Assembly: GCF_036226525.1 (NCBI RefSeq)
Contig: NZ_CP108487.1
Location: 7,688,001 to 7,752,000, forward strand
DNA length: 64,000 bases
Direction: 5' to 3'
Source: Kribbella sp. NBC_01245
Lineage (GTDB): Bacteria; Actinomycetota; Actinomycetes; Propionibacteriales; Kribbellaceae
The notes beneath the pieces are model-generated. The model made no database searches. It was not told the origin of the DNA and was given only the letters and a program-made list of their open reading frames with translations. The translations under genes were made by a program, and so were the position numbers. Positions 15,982-23,417 of this stretch are shown in pieces; within the stretch, counting starts at the first letter, position 1; each line of letters opens with the position of its first letter.

Positions 15982-16494
15982 ATGGTGGCGAAGGTGATGT
16001 ACGAGACAGAGCGGCTGGTCGTTCGTGACTGGCTGGAATCCGACGGTGACCGGGTGTTCGACATCTACCGGCGCTGGGAGGTGTCACGCTGGCTCGGCGC
16101 CGAACCGCGCGTGATGACCGACCGCGAAAGCGCCTCCCGCTCGATCGAACGCTGGAACCAGCGCAACACCGATCCGACGTACGGCGTCTGGGCCGTCGAG
16201 GAACAGGCGAGTGGTGTGGTCGCCGGGACCGTACTGCTGGTGCCGTTGCCGGGGGAGTCGGGCGAGATCGAGGTCGGCTGGCACTTCCACCCGGACGCCT
16301 GGGGCCGCGGCCTGGCCACCGAGGCAGCATTCGGGGCGATCGTGCACGGCCGCAAGGCGGGTCTGGCCGATATCTACGCGGTGGTCCGGCCGGACAACAC
16401 CGCCTCGATCGCGGTCTGCGGCCGGCTCGGGATGAAACCGCTCGGACTGACCAATCGCTGGTACGACGCGGAGCTGGAGCACTTCGTCATTTAG
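15982..16494 (+). CDS. GNAT family N-acetyltransferase (RimJ/RimL type)
   Basis: 170 residues; ATG 15982 is eight bases from GGGAGGA, and an in-frame GTG lies one codon upstream. The GNAT fold covers about 5-160: ETERLVVRDWLESDGDRVFD at the start, the acetyl-CoA loop WHFHPDAWGRGLATEA, and the late motif NTASIAVCGRLGMKPLG. Members acetylate amino groups of proteins or small molecules; the substrate is unknown. It stands alone between the tnpB relic and ychF. Confidence 0.9.
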   Translation: MVAKVMYETERLVVRDWLESDGDRVFDIYRRWEVSRWLGAEPRVMTDRESASRSIERWNQRNTDPTYGVWAVEEQASGVVAGTVLLVPLPGESGEIEVGWHFHPDAWGRGLATEAAFGAIVHGRKAGLADIYAVVRPDNTASIAVCGRLGMKPLGLTNRWYDAELEHFVI

Positions 16495-16528
16495 GGTCTG
16501 GCGGGGTGGCCGCGTAGGCTTGTCGCCC

Positions 16529-17605
16529 GTGGCACTCACCATCGGAATCGTCGGGCTCCCCAATGCGGGCAAGTCCACGCTCTTCAACGCGCTGACCAAG
16601 AACAACGTGCTCGCGGCGAACTACCCGTTCGCGACGATCGAGCCCAACGTCGGCGTGGTCGGTGTGCCCGATGCCCGGCTCGGGAAGCTGGCCGAGTTGT
16701 TCGGCTCCCAGAAGCAGCTGCCGGCGACGGTCCAGTTCGTCGACATCGCCGGCATCGTCCGCGGCGCCTCGGAGGGTGAGGGCCTCGGCAACAAGTTCCT
16801 CAGCCACATCCGCGAGTCCGACGCGATCTGCCAGGTCACCCGGGTCTTTGTGGACGACGACGTCACGCACGTCGACGGCAAGGTCTCGCCCGCCGACGAC
16901 ATCTCCACGATCCAGACCGAGCTGATCCTGGCCGACCTGCAGACCGTCGAGAAGGCGATCCCGCGGCTGGAGAAGGAGGCGCGGCTGAAGAAGGAGAACG
17001 CCGTCATCCTCGAAGCCACCCGCGAGGCGCAGAAGCACCTCGAGGCCGGTACGCCGATCATCGCCACCTCGGTCGACCGGGACGCGATCCGCGAGCTGAT
17101 GCTGATGACGGCCAAGCCGTACATCTTCGTCTTCAACTGCGACGCCGACGAGCTGGCCGACGACGACCTCAAGAACCGGATGCGCGAGCTGGTCGCACCG
17201 GCCGAGGCGATCTTCCTGGACGCCAAGTTCGAGGCGGAGCTGGTCGAGCTCGGCGACGAGGACGAGGCCCGCGAGATGCTCGCCGAGATGGGTGTCACCG
17301 AGCCCGGCCTGGACGTACTGGCCCGCGTCGGTTTCGAGACCCTCGGCCTGCAGACCTACCTCACGGCCGGCCCGAAGGAATCCCGCGCCTGGACGATCAA
17401 GAAGGGCGCCACCGCCCCCGAGGCCGCCGGCGTCATCCACACCGACTTCCAGCGCGGCTTCATCAAGGCCGAGATCGTCTCCTTCGACGACCTGGTCGAA
17501 GCCGGCTCCATGAACGCCGCCAAATCCGCCGGCAAGGTCCGCATGGAAGGCAAGGACTACATCATGACCGACGGCGACGTAGTCGAATTCCGCTTCAATG
17601 TGTAG
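16529..17605 (+). CDS. ychF: Redox-regulated ATPase / GTPase-like YchF (Obg family)
   Basis: 358 residues from GTG 16529. G-domain motifs: GLPNAGKSTLFNALTK (P-loop), DIAGIVRGAS (switch II) and FNCDADELAD in place of the NKxD motif, as expected for YchF, which prefers ATP. A coiled-coil insertion covers about 130-200 and the C-terminal TGS domain about 275-355. It ends in EFRFNV. YchF binds ribosomes and acts in translation and stress response. Its last 24 bases (17582-17605) recur twice downstream (18155-18178 and 18869-18892), making the gene's 3' end a candidate integration site. Confidence 0.96.
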   Translation: MALTIGIVGLPNAGKSTLFNALTKNNVLAANYPFATIEPNVGVVGVPDARLGKLAELFGSQKQLPATVQFVDIAGIVRGASEGEGLGNKFLSHIRESDAICQVTRVFVDDDVTHVDGKVSPADDISTIQTELILADLQTVEKAIPRLEKEARLKKENAVILEATREAQKHLEAGTPIIATSVDRDAIRELMLMTAKPYIFVFNCDADELADDDLKNRMRELVAPAEAIFLDAKFEAELVELGDEDEAREMLAEMGVTEPGLDVLARVGFETLGLQTYLTAGPKESRAWTIKKGATAPEAAGVIHTDFQRGFIKAEIVSFDDLVEAGSMNAAKSAGKVRMEGKDYIMTDGDVVEFRFNV

Positions 17606-17675
17606 CCGATTCCCATCGAACCTCTAGGCCTCTCTGTATGCGCTGAGTGGTGGAGGGGTGGGCAGCGCTGGGACC

Positions 17676-18056
17676 ATGTCAGGCGTGGACGACATCTACC
17701 CCTGCCCCTGTTGTGGATACCTCGTGTTCTTAGAGCCCACCGGGTCGCACGAGATCTGCTCGATCTGCCACTGGGAAGACGACGCAGTACAACTTCGCTG
17801 GCCTGACTGGGCCGGCGGCGCCAATCGCCCGTCCCTCCGAGAATCTCAGCGAAACTTCGTGCGGTTCGGAGCGAAGGAGGAGCGCTGCGTTAGCCACATG
17901 CGTAGTCCTGAGGTTGGCGTTCGTGTCGACGAGGGTTGGCGTCCGATCGACATGGAACGGGATCACTTCGAATCGCGAGGTGTTCAGGAGCGCCCATGGC
18001 CGGACGACCGCACGGTCCTCTATTGGTGGCGATCAACGTTCTGGAGACACAAATAA
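17676..18056 (+). CDS. CPCC family cysteine-rich protein
   Basis: 126 residues from ATG 17676; a GTG at 17658 in frame is possible. The N-terminal CPCC domain carries PCPCCGYLVFLE and EICSICHWEDD, two cysteine pairs that probably hold a metal, followed by WPDWAGGANRPSLRESQRNF. The family is often found near toxin or immunity genes but has no firm function. It fills the first module between the ychF 3' end and its first repeated copy, on the same strand. GC content is a little below its neighbours. Confidence 0.85.
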   Translation: MSGVDDIYPCPCCGYLVFLEPTGSHEICSICHWEDDAVQLRWPDWAGGANRPSLRESQRNFVRFGAKEERCVSHMRSPEVGVRVDEGWRPIDMERDHFESRGVQERPWPDDRTVLYWWRSTFWRHK

Positions 18057-18154
18057 CCGCCTGAGGCGAGGCCGCGCGGACGCGCCGGTCGGGCCGACCA
18101 CACGCCGACACGACGGTCGCGAGGCGTTCATACGTTGTTCCAGCGCGCAACCTG

Positions 18155-18178
18155 GTCGAGTTCCGCTTCAACGTCTGA
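18155..18178 (+). repeat. Copy 2 of the ychF 3' end
   Basis: GTCGAGTTCCGCTTCAACGT plus CTGA encodes the VEFRFNV-stop ending of YchF but lies 573 bases after the true gene end. It matches the resident ychF end (17582-17605) at 19 of 24 bases and copy 3 (18869-18892) at 22 of 24. Sequence on its 5' side is unrelated to ychF, so only this short segment was repeated, as in attachment-site cores. Confidence 0.8.
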
Positions 18179-18266
18179 CGGCGGCCGCCCTGCTTATCTC
18201 GTCGCTGGACCGTGGGGCTCGGAGGCGGGAGGATGAGCCGGGGAGACGAGGCGCTAGGAGAGGCGG

Positions 18267-18806
18267 ATGCTCAACGGGGACAAGATCGTTTTGCGTCCGG
18301 TCCGAGAGCGCGACCTCACGGCCTTCATCGACGCTCATGTGGAAGTTGCCAACCGGGGAGAGTTCTTCCCGCTAGGGGTCCTGCCTGAGCCGGTTCTTCG
18401 GCGGCGGTACGCCGAGAATGGTTTCTGGGAGCGCGACGAGGGCACCCTCCTGATCTGGAGCCGGGACGACGCCATGGTCGGGCACATCGAGTTCTTCCGG
18501 CCGATCAACTACTGGGACGCCTACGAGCTCTCTTACCAGTTGTACGACCAAACGCACGCCGGCCACGGCTACACGACCGAAGCGGTCTGCCTGCTAGTGG
18601 ACTACCTGTTCGGCGCGAAGAAGGTCAACCGCATTCAGCTGGTGATCGTGCCTGAGAACACCGCGAGCCTGCGAGTCGCCGATAAGTGTGGATTCCAACT
18701 CGAGGGCACAGCGCGCGGCGCGTTCTTCAATGGCGGCCGCAGCGTCGACGTACACATCTACTCACTGCTCCGCGACGACCCCCGCCCTTGGCACAGCCCC
18801 GCCTGA
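18267..18806 (+). CDS. GNAT family N-acetyltransferase (RimJ/RimL type)
   Basis: 179 residues, ATG 18267 after GGAGAGGCGG. It begins with the typical LNGDKIVLRPVRERDLTAFI, has an aromatic central strand, the acetyl-CoA loop QTHAGHGYTTEAV and the late motif PENTASLRVADKCGFQLEG. Substrate is unknown. It is not a close copy of the GNAT gene at 15982. It is the only gene of the second module bounded by ychF 3'-end copies. Confidence 0.9.
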   Translation: MLNGDKIVLRPVRERDLTAFIDAHVEVANRGEFFPLGVLPEPVLRRRYAENGFWERDEGTLLIWSRDDAMVGHIEFFRPINYWDAYELSYQLYDQTHAGHGYTTEAVCLLVDYLFGAKKVNRIQLVIVPENTASLRVADKCGFQLEGTARGAFFNGGRSVDVHIYSLLRDDPRPWHSPA

Positions 18807-18868
18807 CACGCCGATCCAGGGGGCTCGACCATTCTCCTCGTGATCACCCGCCAGTCGTTGCTTGGCTC

Positions 18869-18892
18869 CTCGAGTTCAGCTTCAACGTCTGA
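18869..18892 (+). repeat. Copy 3 of the ychF 3' end
   Basis: CTCGAGTTCAGCTTCAACGT plus CTGA, 22 of 24 bases as in copy 2, and the following CGGC is shared as well. It lies 714 bases after copy 2 and 1287 bases after the end of ychF. It bounds the GNAT module on its right side and precedes the VapBC module. Confidence 0.8.
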
Positions 18893-18930
18893 CGGCTGGC
18901 CCTGCCAAGTTGCTGTGGCGGAGAGATGTC

Positions 18931-19323
18931 TCAGGCAGGCATGTCGACGGTCAGTCCGGCTGCCTGGGCGGCATCGGCTAGTCGTTTGTCGTAGGTGACG
19001 AATGAGGTGAGCTGCGAGCGGATGCGGAGAGCCGTTGCCAGGTGAATGGCGTCCAGGCTCCGCACGGTCGCTGGTTTCACGGTCTGGGCCAGAATGCGAA
19101 TGCCGGCATCCAGTTCCACCAACTCGATCAGGTCGAGGACTGGGTGAAGTCGGGCAATGGCTTCTGGGGCGTGACGTGCCAGCGCCCGCGATGACTCGAT
19201 CTCCGCCAGAACCGAACTCGTCCACCCGGTCTCCGCGCGTTCGTCGAGCCAGTCGCGCAATGCCTGCGTCTCGGCCTCGGCGTGGACGAGTTTCACCACG
19301 GCGGCCGATTCGAGATAGATCAT
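18931..19323 (-). CDS. vapC: VapC-type PIN domain toxin
   Basis: A 130-residue PIN-domain ribonuclease of a type II toxin-antitoxin module. Acidic-site segments are MIYLESAAVVKL, SSVLAEIESSRALAR, SLDAIHLATAL and VTYDKRLADAA. The first active-site aspartate, usual at the start of strand 1, is a glutamate here (residue 5), a conservative change that may be tolerated. The start overlaps the stop of the antitoxin gene by four bases. VapC toxins cut tRNA or rRNA; the target cannot be told from sequence. Confidence 0.9.
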   Translation of the reverse strand: MIYLESAAVVKLVHAEAETQALRDWLDERAETGWTSSVLAEIESSRALARHAPEAIARLHPVLDLIELVELDAGIRILAQTVKPATVRSLDAIHLATALRIRSQLTSFVTYDKRLADAAQAAGLTVDMPA

Positions 19324-19556
19324 CGGCCGTCGTCCTCGCGGTTGCGGGCGATCTCAGCGGCGATGTCGATGCCATCCGGTTCGCCGAGCGGCATCCGCAG
19401 AACAGCGCGACGCATCGCCGCGGCCCGCTCCTTGCGCAGTGCGGCTTCAAGTACGGCTTGGCGGATGGCCGCCGAGCGGGAGCTGCCGTCCTGGGTCAGA
19501 ACATCCAGGGCGTGCTCGGTCTCCGCATCGCTGCGGATCGTGATGGTGTCAGCCAT
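19320..19556 (-). CDS. vapB: VapB-type ribbon-helix-helix antitoxin
   Basis: A 78-residue protein with an N-terminal ribbon-helix-helix DNA-binding part (TITIRSDAETEHALDVL, RSAAIRQAVLEAAL, about 4-45) and a charged C-terminal tail (AAEIARNREDD) that would wrap the toxin. It is the first gene of the operon and overlaps vapC by four bases. A palindrome sits directly upstream of its start codon. Confidence 0.9.
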   Translation of the reverse strand: MADTITIRSDAETEHALDVLTQDGSSRSAAIRQAVLEAALRKERAAAMRRAVLRMPLGEPDGIDIAAEIARNREDDGR

Positions 19557-19564
19557 GCAGCCAA

Positions 19565-19585
19565 CGTAAGACGTTGTGTCTTACG
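19565..19585. promoter_or_regulatory. Palindromic operator of the vapBC promoter
   Basis: CGTAAGAC (19565-19572) and GTCTTACG (19578-19585) are perfect 8-base arms around GTTGT, starting nine bases from the vapB start codon. Ribbon-helix-helix antitoxins normally autoregulate through such sites. The site also abuts the divergent VOC-protein gene. Confidence 0.75.
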
Positions 19586-19651
19586 CGACAAGTCCTGCGG
19601 CAGGCACGATGGAGGCATTGGGCCACCATCCACGTCGGAGGCGGACTGTCG

Positions 19652-20266
19652 GTGTTGATCGACCACCTCATTTACGCGCAACCTGACCTCGACGCTGCAG
19701 TCGCCGAGATCGAGGACAGCTTCGGCGTGCGGGCTGCCGGGGGTGGCCAGCATCCAGGCAGAGGTACCCACAACAAGGTGCTCGGGCTGGGGCCGCGCAC
19801 TTACCTCGAAATCATCGCGCCCGATCCACGGCAACCCGAGCCCTCGGGGCCACGTCCGTATGGCGTTGAGGGCATCACTCGTGGGCAGCTGGTGGGCTGG
19901 GCAGTCGCCTGTGACGACATCGAGGGTGCGGTGGAACGCGCCCGCTCCATGGGATTCGACCCCGGAGAGGTCGTGGACGGCCAGAGAGTCAGCGCCACGG
20001 GGACGTTGTTGCGCTGGCGGGTGACCCGCAATGCGAATACCGCCGGCCTGGTTCCGTTCCTGATCAACTGGGGCGACACCCCTCACCCTGCGGTCGATGC
20101 AACTCCCGGCCTCGTCCTGTCCTCCGTGCACGTGGAGCATCCTGAACCACGATCGCTCGCCACAGCCCTGGCCGCCGTGGGCGCGGATGTCGAGGTGCGC
20201 CAGGCACCGGAACCCGCGCTGGTTGCCCGCATCAATGGACCGCACGGCGAGCAGGAACTGCGGTAA
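19652..20266 (+). CDS. VOC / glyoxalase-like domain protein
   Basis: 204 residues from GTG 19652, with GGAGGCGG upstream; the open frame reaches 19574 but its first part is not protein-like. The fold is a glyoxalase_3-like VOC protein: LIDHLIYAQPDLDAAVAEIE, GGGQHPGRGTHNKVLGLG (metal-site His), YLEIIAPDP and a second half-module near GLVLSSVHVEHPEP. It may be a dioxygenase or isomerase-like enzyme; no substrate is suggested by the context. Confidence 0.85.
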   Translation: MLIDHLIYAQPDLDAAVAEIEDSFGVRAAGGGQHPGRGTHNKVLGLGPRTYLEIIAPDPRQPEPSGPRPYGVEGITRGQLVGWAVACDDIEGAVERARSMGFDPGEVVDGQRVSATGTLLRWRVTRNANTAGLVPFLINWGDTPHPAVDATPGLVLSSVHVEHPEPRSLATALAAVGADVEVRQAPEPALVARINGPHGEQELR

Positions 20267-20358
20267 CTGGCCGGCATGTCGCCTGTCGACCACCCAGTGT
20301 CCGCAGCCACCTGCTCGACCAGTCGGATCCCGGGCGACGTTGAGGGCTTTGGAGGTGG

Positions 20359-20766
20359 TTAGGTGGTGAGTTGGCGCATTAGGGAGGCGTCGTCGCGGAC
20401 GGCCCAGTGTTCTACGCCTTTGCCGTCGTCGAGGCGGATCATGTGCATCTGGTTGTACGAGAACGGACGTCCCGTGGCCGGCAGGCCGAAGAAGGTGCCG
20501 GTGTGGCGGCCGCTGTGGGTGCATCGCAGGGCGACCATGTCGCCATCGGCGACCACGTCGTGGATCTCCCACCTCTGGTCGCTGAACGCCTCGTTGAGAA
20601 GCCGCATGAACATCGTGATCCCGCCGAGACCAGGAGGCGTGCCGGGAGGAGCCTCGTGGTTGACGAACTGGTCGCTGACCACCTCGCGCAAGGCGGCCTC
20701 GTCGTTCGCCGGAAAGATCTCCTCCAGCACTTTGCGAGCGATCGCCTCGTTGTCGGTTCCAGTCAT
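20359..20766 (-). CDS. SnoaL-like ester cyclase family protein
   Basis: 135 residues from ATG 20766, eight bases after AAGGAG; a GTG at 20775 overlaps that ribosome site and is unlikely. The NTF2/SnoaL fold shows NEAIARKVLEEIF, VVSDQFVNHEAPPGTPPGL, FSDQRWEIHDVVADGDMVAL and GRPFSYNQMHMIRL, HWAVRDDASLMRQL. It is divergent from a TetR gene with palindromes in between, so it is probably the TetR target. Substrate is unknown. Confidence 0.88.
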   Translation of the reverse strand: MTGTDNEAIARKVLEEIFPANDEAALREVVSDQFVNHEAPPGTPPGLGGITMFMRLLNEAFSDQRWEIHDVVADGDMVALRCTHSGRHTGTFFGLPATGRPFSYNQMHMIRLDDGKGVEHWAVRDDASLMRQLTT

Positions 20767-20794
20767 GGTCTCCACTCCTTCCGGCGTGTTATCC

Positions 20795-20843
20795 CGCTCT
20801 CACATATTGATGGTAGTAGCATTCTACTTAATGTCTGAGAGCG
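20795..20843. promoter_or_regulatory. Candidate TetR operator(s) between divergent genes
   Basis: Two nested symmetries: CGCTCTCA (20795-20802) with TGAGAGCG (20836-20843), and the tight AGTAG-CATT-CTACT at 20815-20828. The inner site ends two bases before the TetR start codon. The space is unusually AT-rich for this genome, as expected for two promoters facing away from each other. Confidence 0.6.
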
Positions 20844-21484
20844 CAAGACCCCGACGCAAGTACGACGGAGCGAGGCGACGCCAGCAAGCGCAGGAGACGC
20901 GAGCGCGGATCGTCGCGGCAGCGACGCGGGTGTTCCTCGAGCACGGCTACACCGGCGCGACCATCCCGCTGATCGCGACCGAGGCCGGAGTCGCGCTGCA
21001 GACCGTCTACCGCGCGGCTCCGAGCAAGGCCGACCTACTCCAAGCAGCCGTCCTCGCGGCCGTCGCCGGTGGCTCGGGTCGGTCGGAGGTGCCTGTGGAG
21101 GACCGGCCTGCCGTCCGTGCGGTCATCGACGAGCCGGACCCACGTCGCCAACTCGCGCTCTACGCTCGTACGCAGCCCGGCATCTGGTCTCGCGTGGGGG
21201 CGCTGATGCGGGTGCTCGACGCGGCGGCTTCCTCCGAGCCCGCGCTCGCGCAGTTCAGGGACGCCCAAGACGAGCAGCGACTCGCCGGTCTAAGCCGGTT
21301 CGCCGGCCTGCTGGAGGAGCGCGGCGTCCTGAAGGAGGGACTAACGCCGCACCATGCGGCCGACATCATCTGGACGGTCTGCTCGCGCGGGACCTACGAC
21401 AGCCTTGTCCTGGCTCGCGGATGGTCGCACGAGGAGTACGAACGGTGGGTGCGGGAGACGCTCCAGGCGGCGCTGCTCCCGTGA
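20831..21484 (+). CDS. TetR family regulator
   Basis: 217 residues from ATG 20831 (MSESARPRRKYDGARRRQQA). The open frame extends far upstream but there it is the antisense of the SnoaL gene. The helix-turn-helix is at about 25-70 (ATIPLIATEAGVALQTVYR), followed by a helical effector domain. The leader peptide is very basic. No leader or ribosome site of note precedes the ATG; a leaderless transcript is possible. Confidence 0.9.
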   Translation: MSESARPRRKYDGARRRQQAQETRARIVAAATRVFLEHGYTGATIPLIATEAGVALQTVYRAAPSKADLLQAAVLAAVAGGSGRSEVPVEDRPAVRAVIDEPDPRRQLALYARTQPGIWSRVGALMRVLDAAASSEPALAQFRDAQDEQRLAGLSRFAGLLEERGVLKEGLTPHHAADIIWTVCSRGTYDSLVLARGWSHEEYERWVRETLQAALLP

Positions 21485-21497
21485 CAAGTTCAGGTGG

Positions 21498-22214
21498 TTA
21501 GATGCCGGCGGCAAGGCGGGCGGTGTAGCCGACCATGACGGCCCAGAAGAGGCCGGTGTAGCCGCGTTCGCCGATGAGTCGGTTGAGTCGTCGGCCGAGC
21601 ATCGTGGCGGCGAACATCAGTGGGACGCAGACAAGCGCGAGCAGGTATCCGTCCGAGGAGATGAGCGAGGCCTCGGTCCAGATCGCTGTTTTCGTGGCGT
21701 CGCCGACCAGTGAGATCAGCGCGAGCGCGCCGACGAGGTGGAGACGGTCGAGCTCGAGGTTCCGTACCGCGAGTCCTTTGAGTGGTCCCGAAGTGCCGCT
21801 GAAACCCGAGGTGCCGCCGGCTCCGAGCGCAAGTACGGGCGCACCGACTCGACGCAATCGGCTGAGGTCGAACCGTTCGGCGAGGAATGCGGCCACGAAG
21901 CTGACGATGACGGCGATAGCGACAACCTTTTCGGAGGCGGCGACGAAGAAGATCGCGCCAATCGCCGTACCAATCGCCACCAAGACGATGACCAGTGCAG
22001 CCTTCTTGAACGGCAGCGTCTTACGGTAGGCCCAGACCTTGAAGATGTTGTTCCCAGCCAGGATGAGAGCGGCCAGCGCCGTACCGGTCTTCGCGCCAAG
22101 CAACAACGCCAGCGCTGGTACCAGGATGAGACTGCCGCCATACCCCGCAGACGCCGACACCAGGCACGCCACGGCAACGGCGATGAGCACAAGCGGCACA
22201 ACAGCTGGATCCAT
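21498..22214 (-). CDS. TauE/SafE family anion exporter
   Basis: 238 residues from ATG 22214, with GGGGGGAAG upstream; an upstream open frame is not protein-like. Seven or eight transmembrane helices and the family repeats SASAGYGGSLILVPALALLL and GAGGTSGFSGTSGPLKGL (second-half GG-S-G-G motif) are clear. Members export sulfite, sulfoacetate or similar anions. It converges on the TetR gene, only 13 bases apart. Confidence 0.88.
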   Translation of the reverse strand: MDPAVVPLVLIAVAVACLVSASAGYGGSLILVPALALLLGAKTGTALAALILAGNNIFKVWAYRKTLPFKKAALVIVLVAIGTAIGAIFFVAASEKVVAIAVIVSFVAAFLAERFDLSRLRRVGAPVLALGAGGTSGFSGTSGPLKGLAVRNLELDRLHLVGALALISLVGDATKTAIWTEASLISSDGYLLALVCVPLMFAATMLGRRLNRLIGERGYTGLFWAVMVGYTARLAAGI

Positions 22215-22423
22215 GGACTTCCCCCCACTACTTGTGAAGCAGGGCCCGGCTCGGAACACTGCGACATCGCCCCTGCCCCCAAACCAGCCCGGACCTGCCA
22301 CTGTGCCACCGCCAGTAAGAACCGGCCACACGAAGGCGTGGCCGGACGTTGTGGGCACAGAGTTGTTCGGGAGGTGCGAGCACGCGCCCTGGACTGCGGG
22401 GAAGGCATGTCTACAGTCGTCGA

Positions 22424-22966
22424 ATGGATGCATTGAGGGGCGCTATCAGCCTGCGGCTGGCGATGAGTCTGGACGGCTATATCGCTGACGATAAGGGTGG
22501 CTACGACTGGATCGAGCCGGTGCCGAGCCCGAGCTTGGACACAGCTCACCAGTTGCCTTTCGACGAGTTCCTCGATGATGTCGATGTCGTCGTCATGGGT
22601 CGACGCTGCTACGACCAGGGGCAGCACCGCGACTACGGTCCACTCGGCAAACGGGTCATCGTTGCTACGTCGAGGCCACCGCTAAGCGTGGATGGTGAGG
22701 AGTACGTCGAGTTCAGCCGAGACGTGGTCGGTGTGGTGCGAGCCGCGCGGGACCAGGGGCAGCACTGCTTCCTGTTCGGAGGCGGCCTTCTCGTCAGGTC
22801 CTTCCTCGAGGCGGACGCTGTTGACCGGCTCACCGTCGGAGTCGTGCCCATCTTGCTGGGCGGCGGCCGACGGTTGTTCGACGGCCGGCACCCCCGGCTG
22901 GGCCTCCGGCTCGTCGACTACGCCGTCCTGGATGGCAAGGCCCGCCTCGTCTACGAACGCCGCTGA
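22424..22966 (+). CDS. Dihydrofolate reductase family protein (RibD C-terminal domain)
   Basis: 180 residues from ATG 22424. Motifs LRLAMSLDGYIADDKGGYDW, VVVMGRRCYDQG and CFLFGGGLLVRSFLEADAVD match RibD-C/DHFR-like reductases. It is a distant relative of the protein at 5316-5903. The ribosome site is weak. The short gap to the next gene (15 bases) suggests they are co-transcribed. Confidence 0.88.
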   Translation: MDALRGAISLRLAMSLDGYIADDKGGYDWIEPVPSPSLDTAHQLPFDEFLDDVDVVVMGRRCYDQGQHRDYGPLGKRVIVATSRPPLSVDGEEYVEFSRDVVGVVRAARDQGQHCFLFGGGLLVRSFLEADAVDRLTVGVVPILLGGGRRLFDGRHPRLGLRLVDYAVLDGKARLVYERR

Positions 22967-22981
22967 AGCTAGATTCCGTGC

Positions 22982-23383
22982 GTGAGTGATCTAGGCATGG
23001 CAGTGGCTTGCCGGCGGTGTGGGCGAGAGGTCGCCAATCAGGCGGATTTCGAGATGTTCGAGCGGATGCACTACGTGTGTTTCCACTACGAGTTCGAGCA
23101 TCAGGCTGACGCCGATGTCACTTGTGGTCTGGGCGGCTGCCCGTCGGCCGCGGCCGAGACGCATCGGGACCAATTGGTGGCGGTGATTCGAGAACTCGCC
23201 GTCGACTGGCAGGTCGGTACGCCCGCCAACTGGGGAAACACCGACCTCGGTGACTATCTGAGCGCGGTTGCCGAGCATCTTGAGCGAGGTGTTGGCGAGT
23301 TCGGTCTAGGCGACGGACGACCATGGAGCAGTTGGCAGCAGATGGCCGACGCCCTTCGACGCGCCGCAGCCGTACAGTTCTGA
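22982..23383 (+). CDS. Unknown protein with N-terminal cysteine motif and DUF7660-like domain
   Basis: 133 residues from GTG 22982. The first 55 residues have CRRCGREVANQ and later CGLGGC, a possible zinc ribbon. The C-terminal half (about 65-131: VIRELAVDWQ, WGNTDLGDYLSAVAEHL, WSSWQQMADALRRAA) resembles the small DUF7660 domain (W-x-N-x-x-L-x-x-Y-L pattern), a family without known role. The fusion of the two parts is not one I recognise. The domain call is from memory of the pattern. Confidence 0.6.
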   Translation: MSDLGMAVACRRCGREVANQADFEMFERMHYVCFHYEFEHQADADVTCGLGGCPSAAAETHRDQLVAVIRELAVDWQVGTPANWGNTDLGDYLSAVAEHLERGVGEFGLGDGRPWSSWQQMADALRRAAAVQF

Positions 23384-23417
23384 ACTGGAATCCGAAAGAG
23401 TCGACGCTGACGGGGTG

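Noticed and set aside
17606-18930. Integrase gene for the ychF-end modules
   Set aside because: No frame of recombinase size or motif is present between ychF and vapC.
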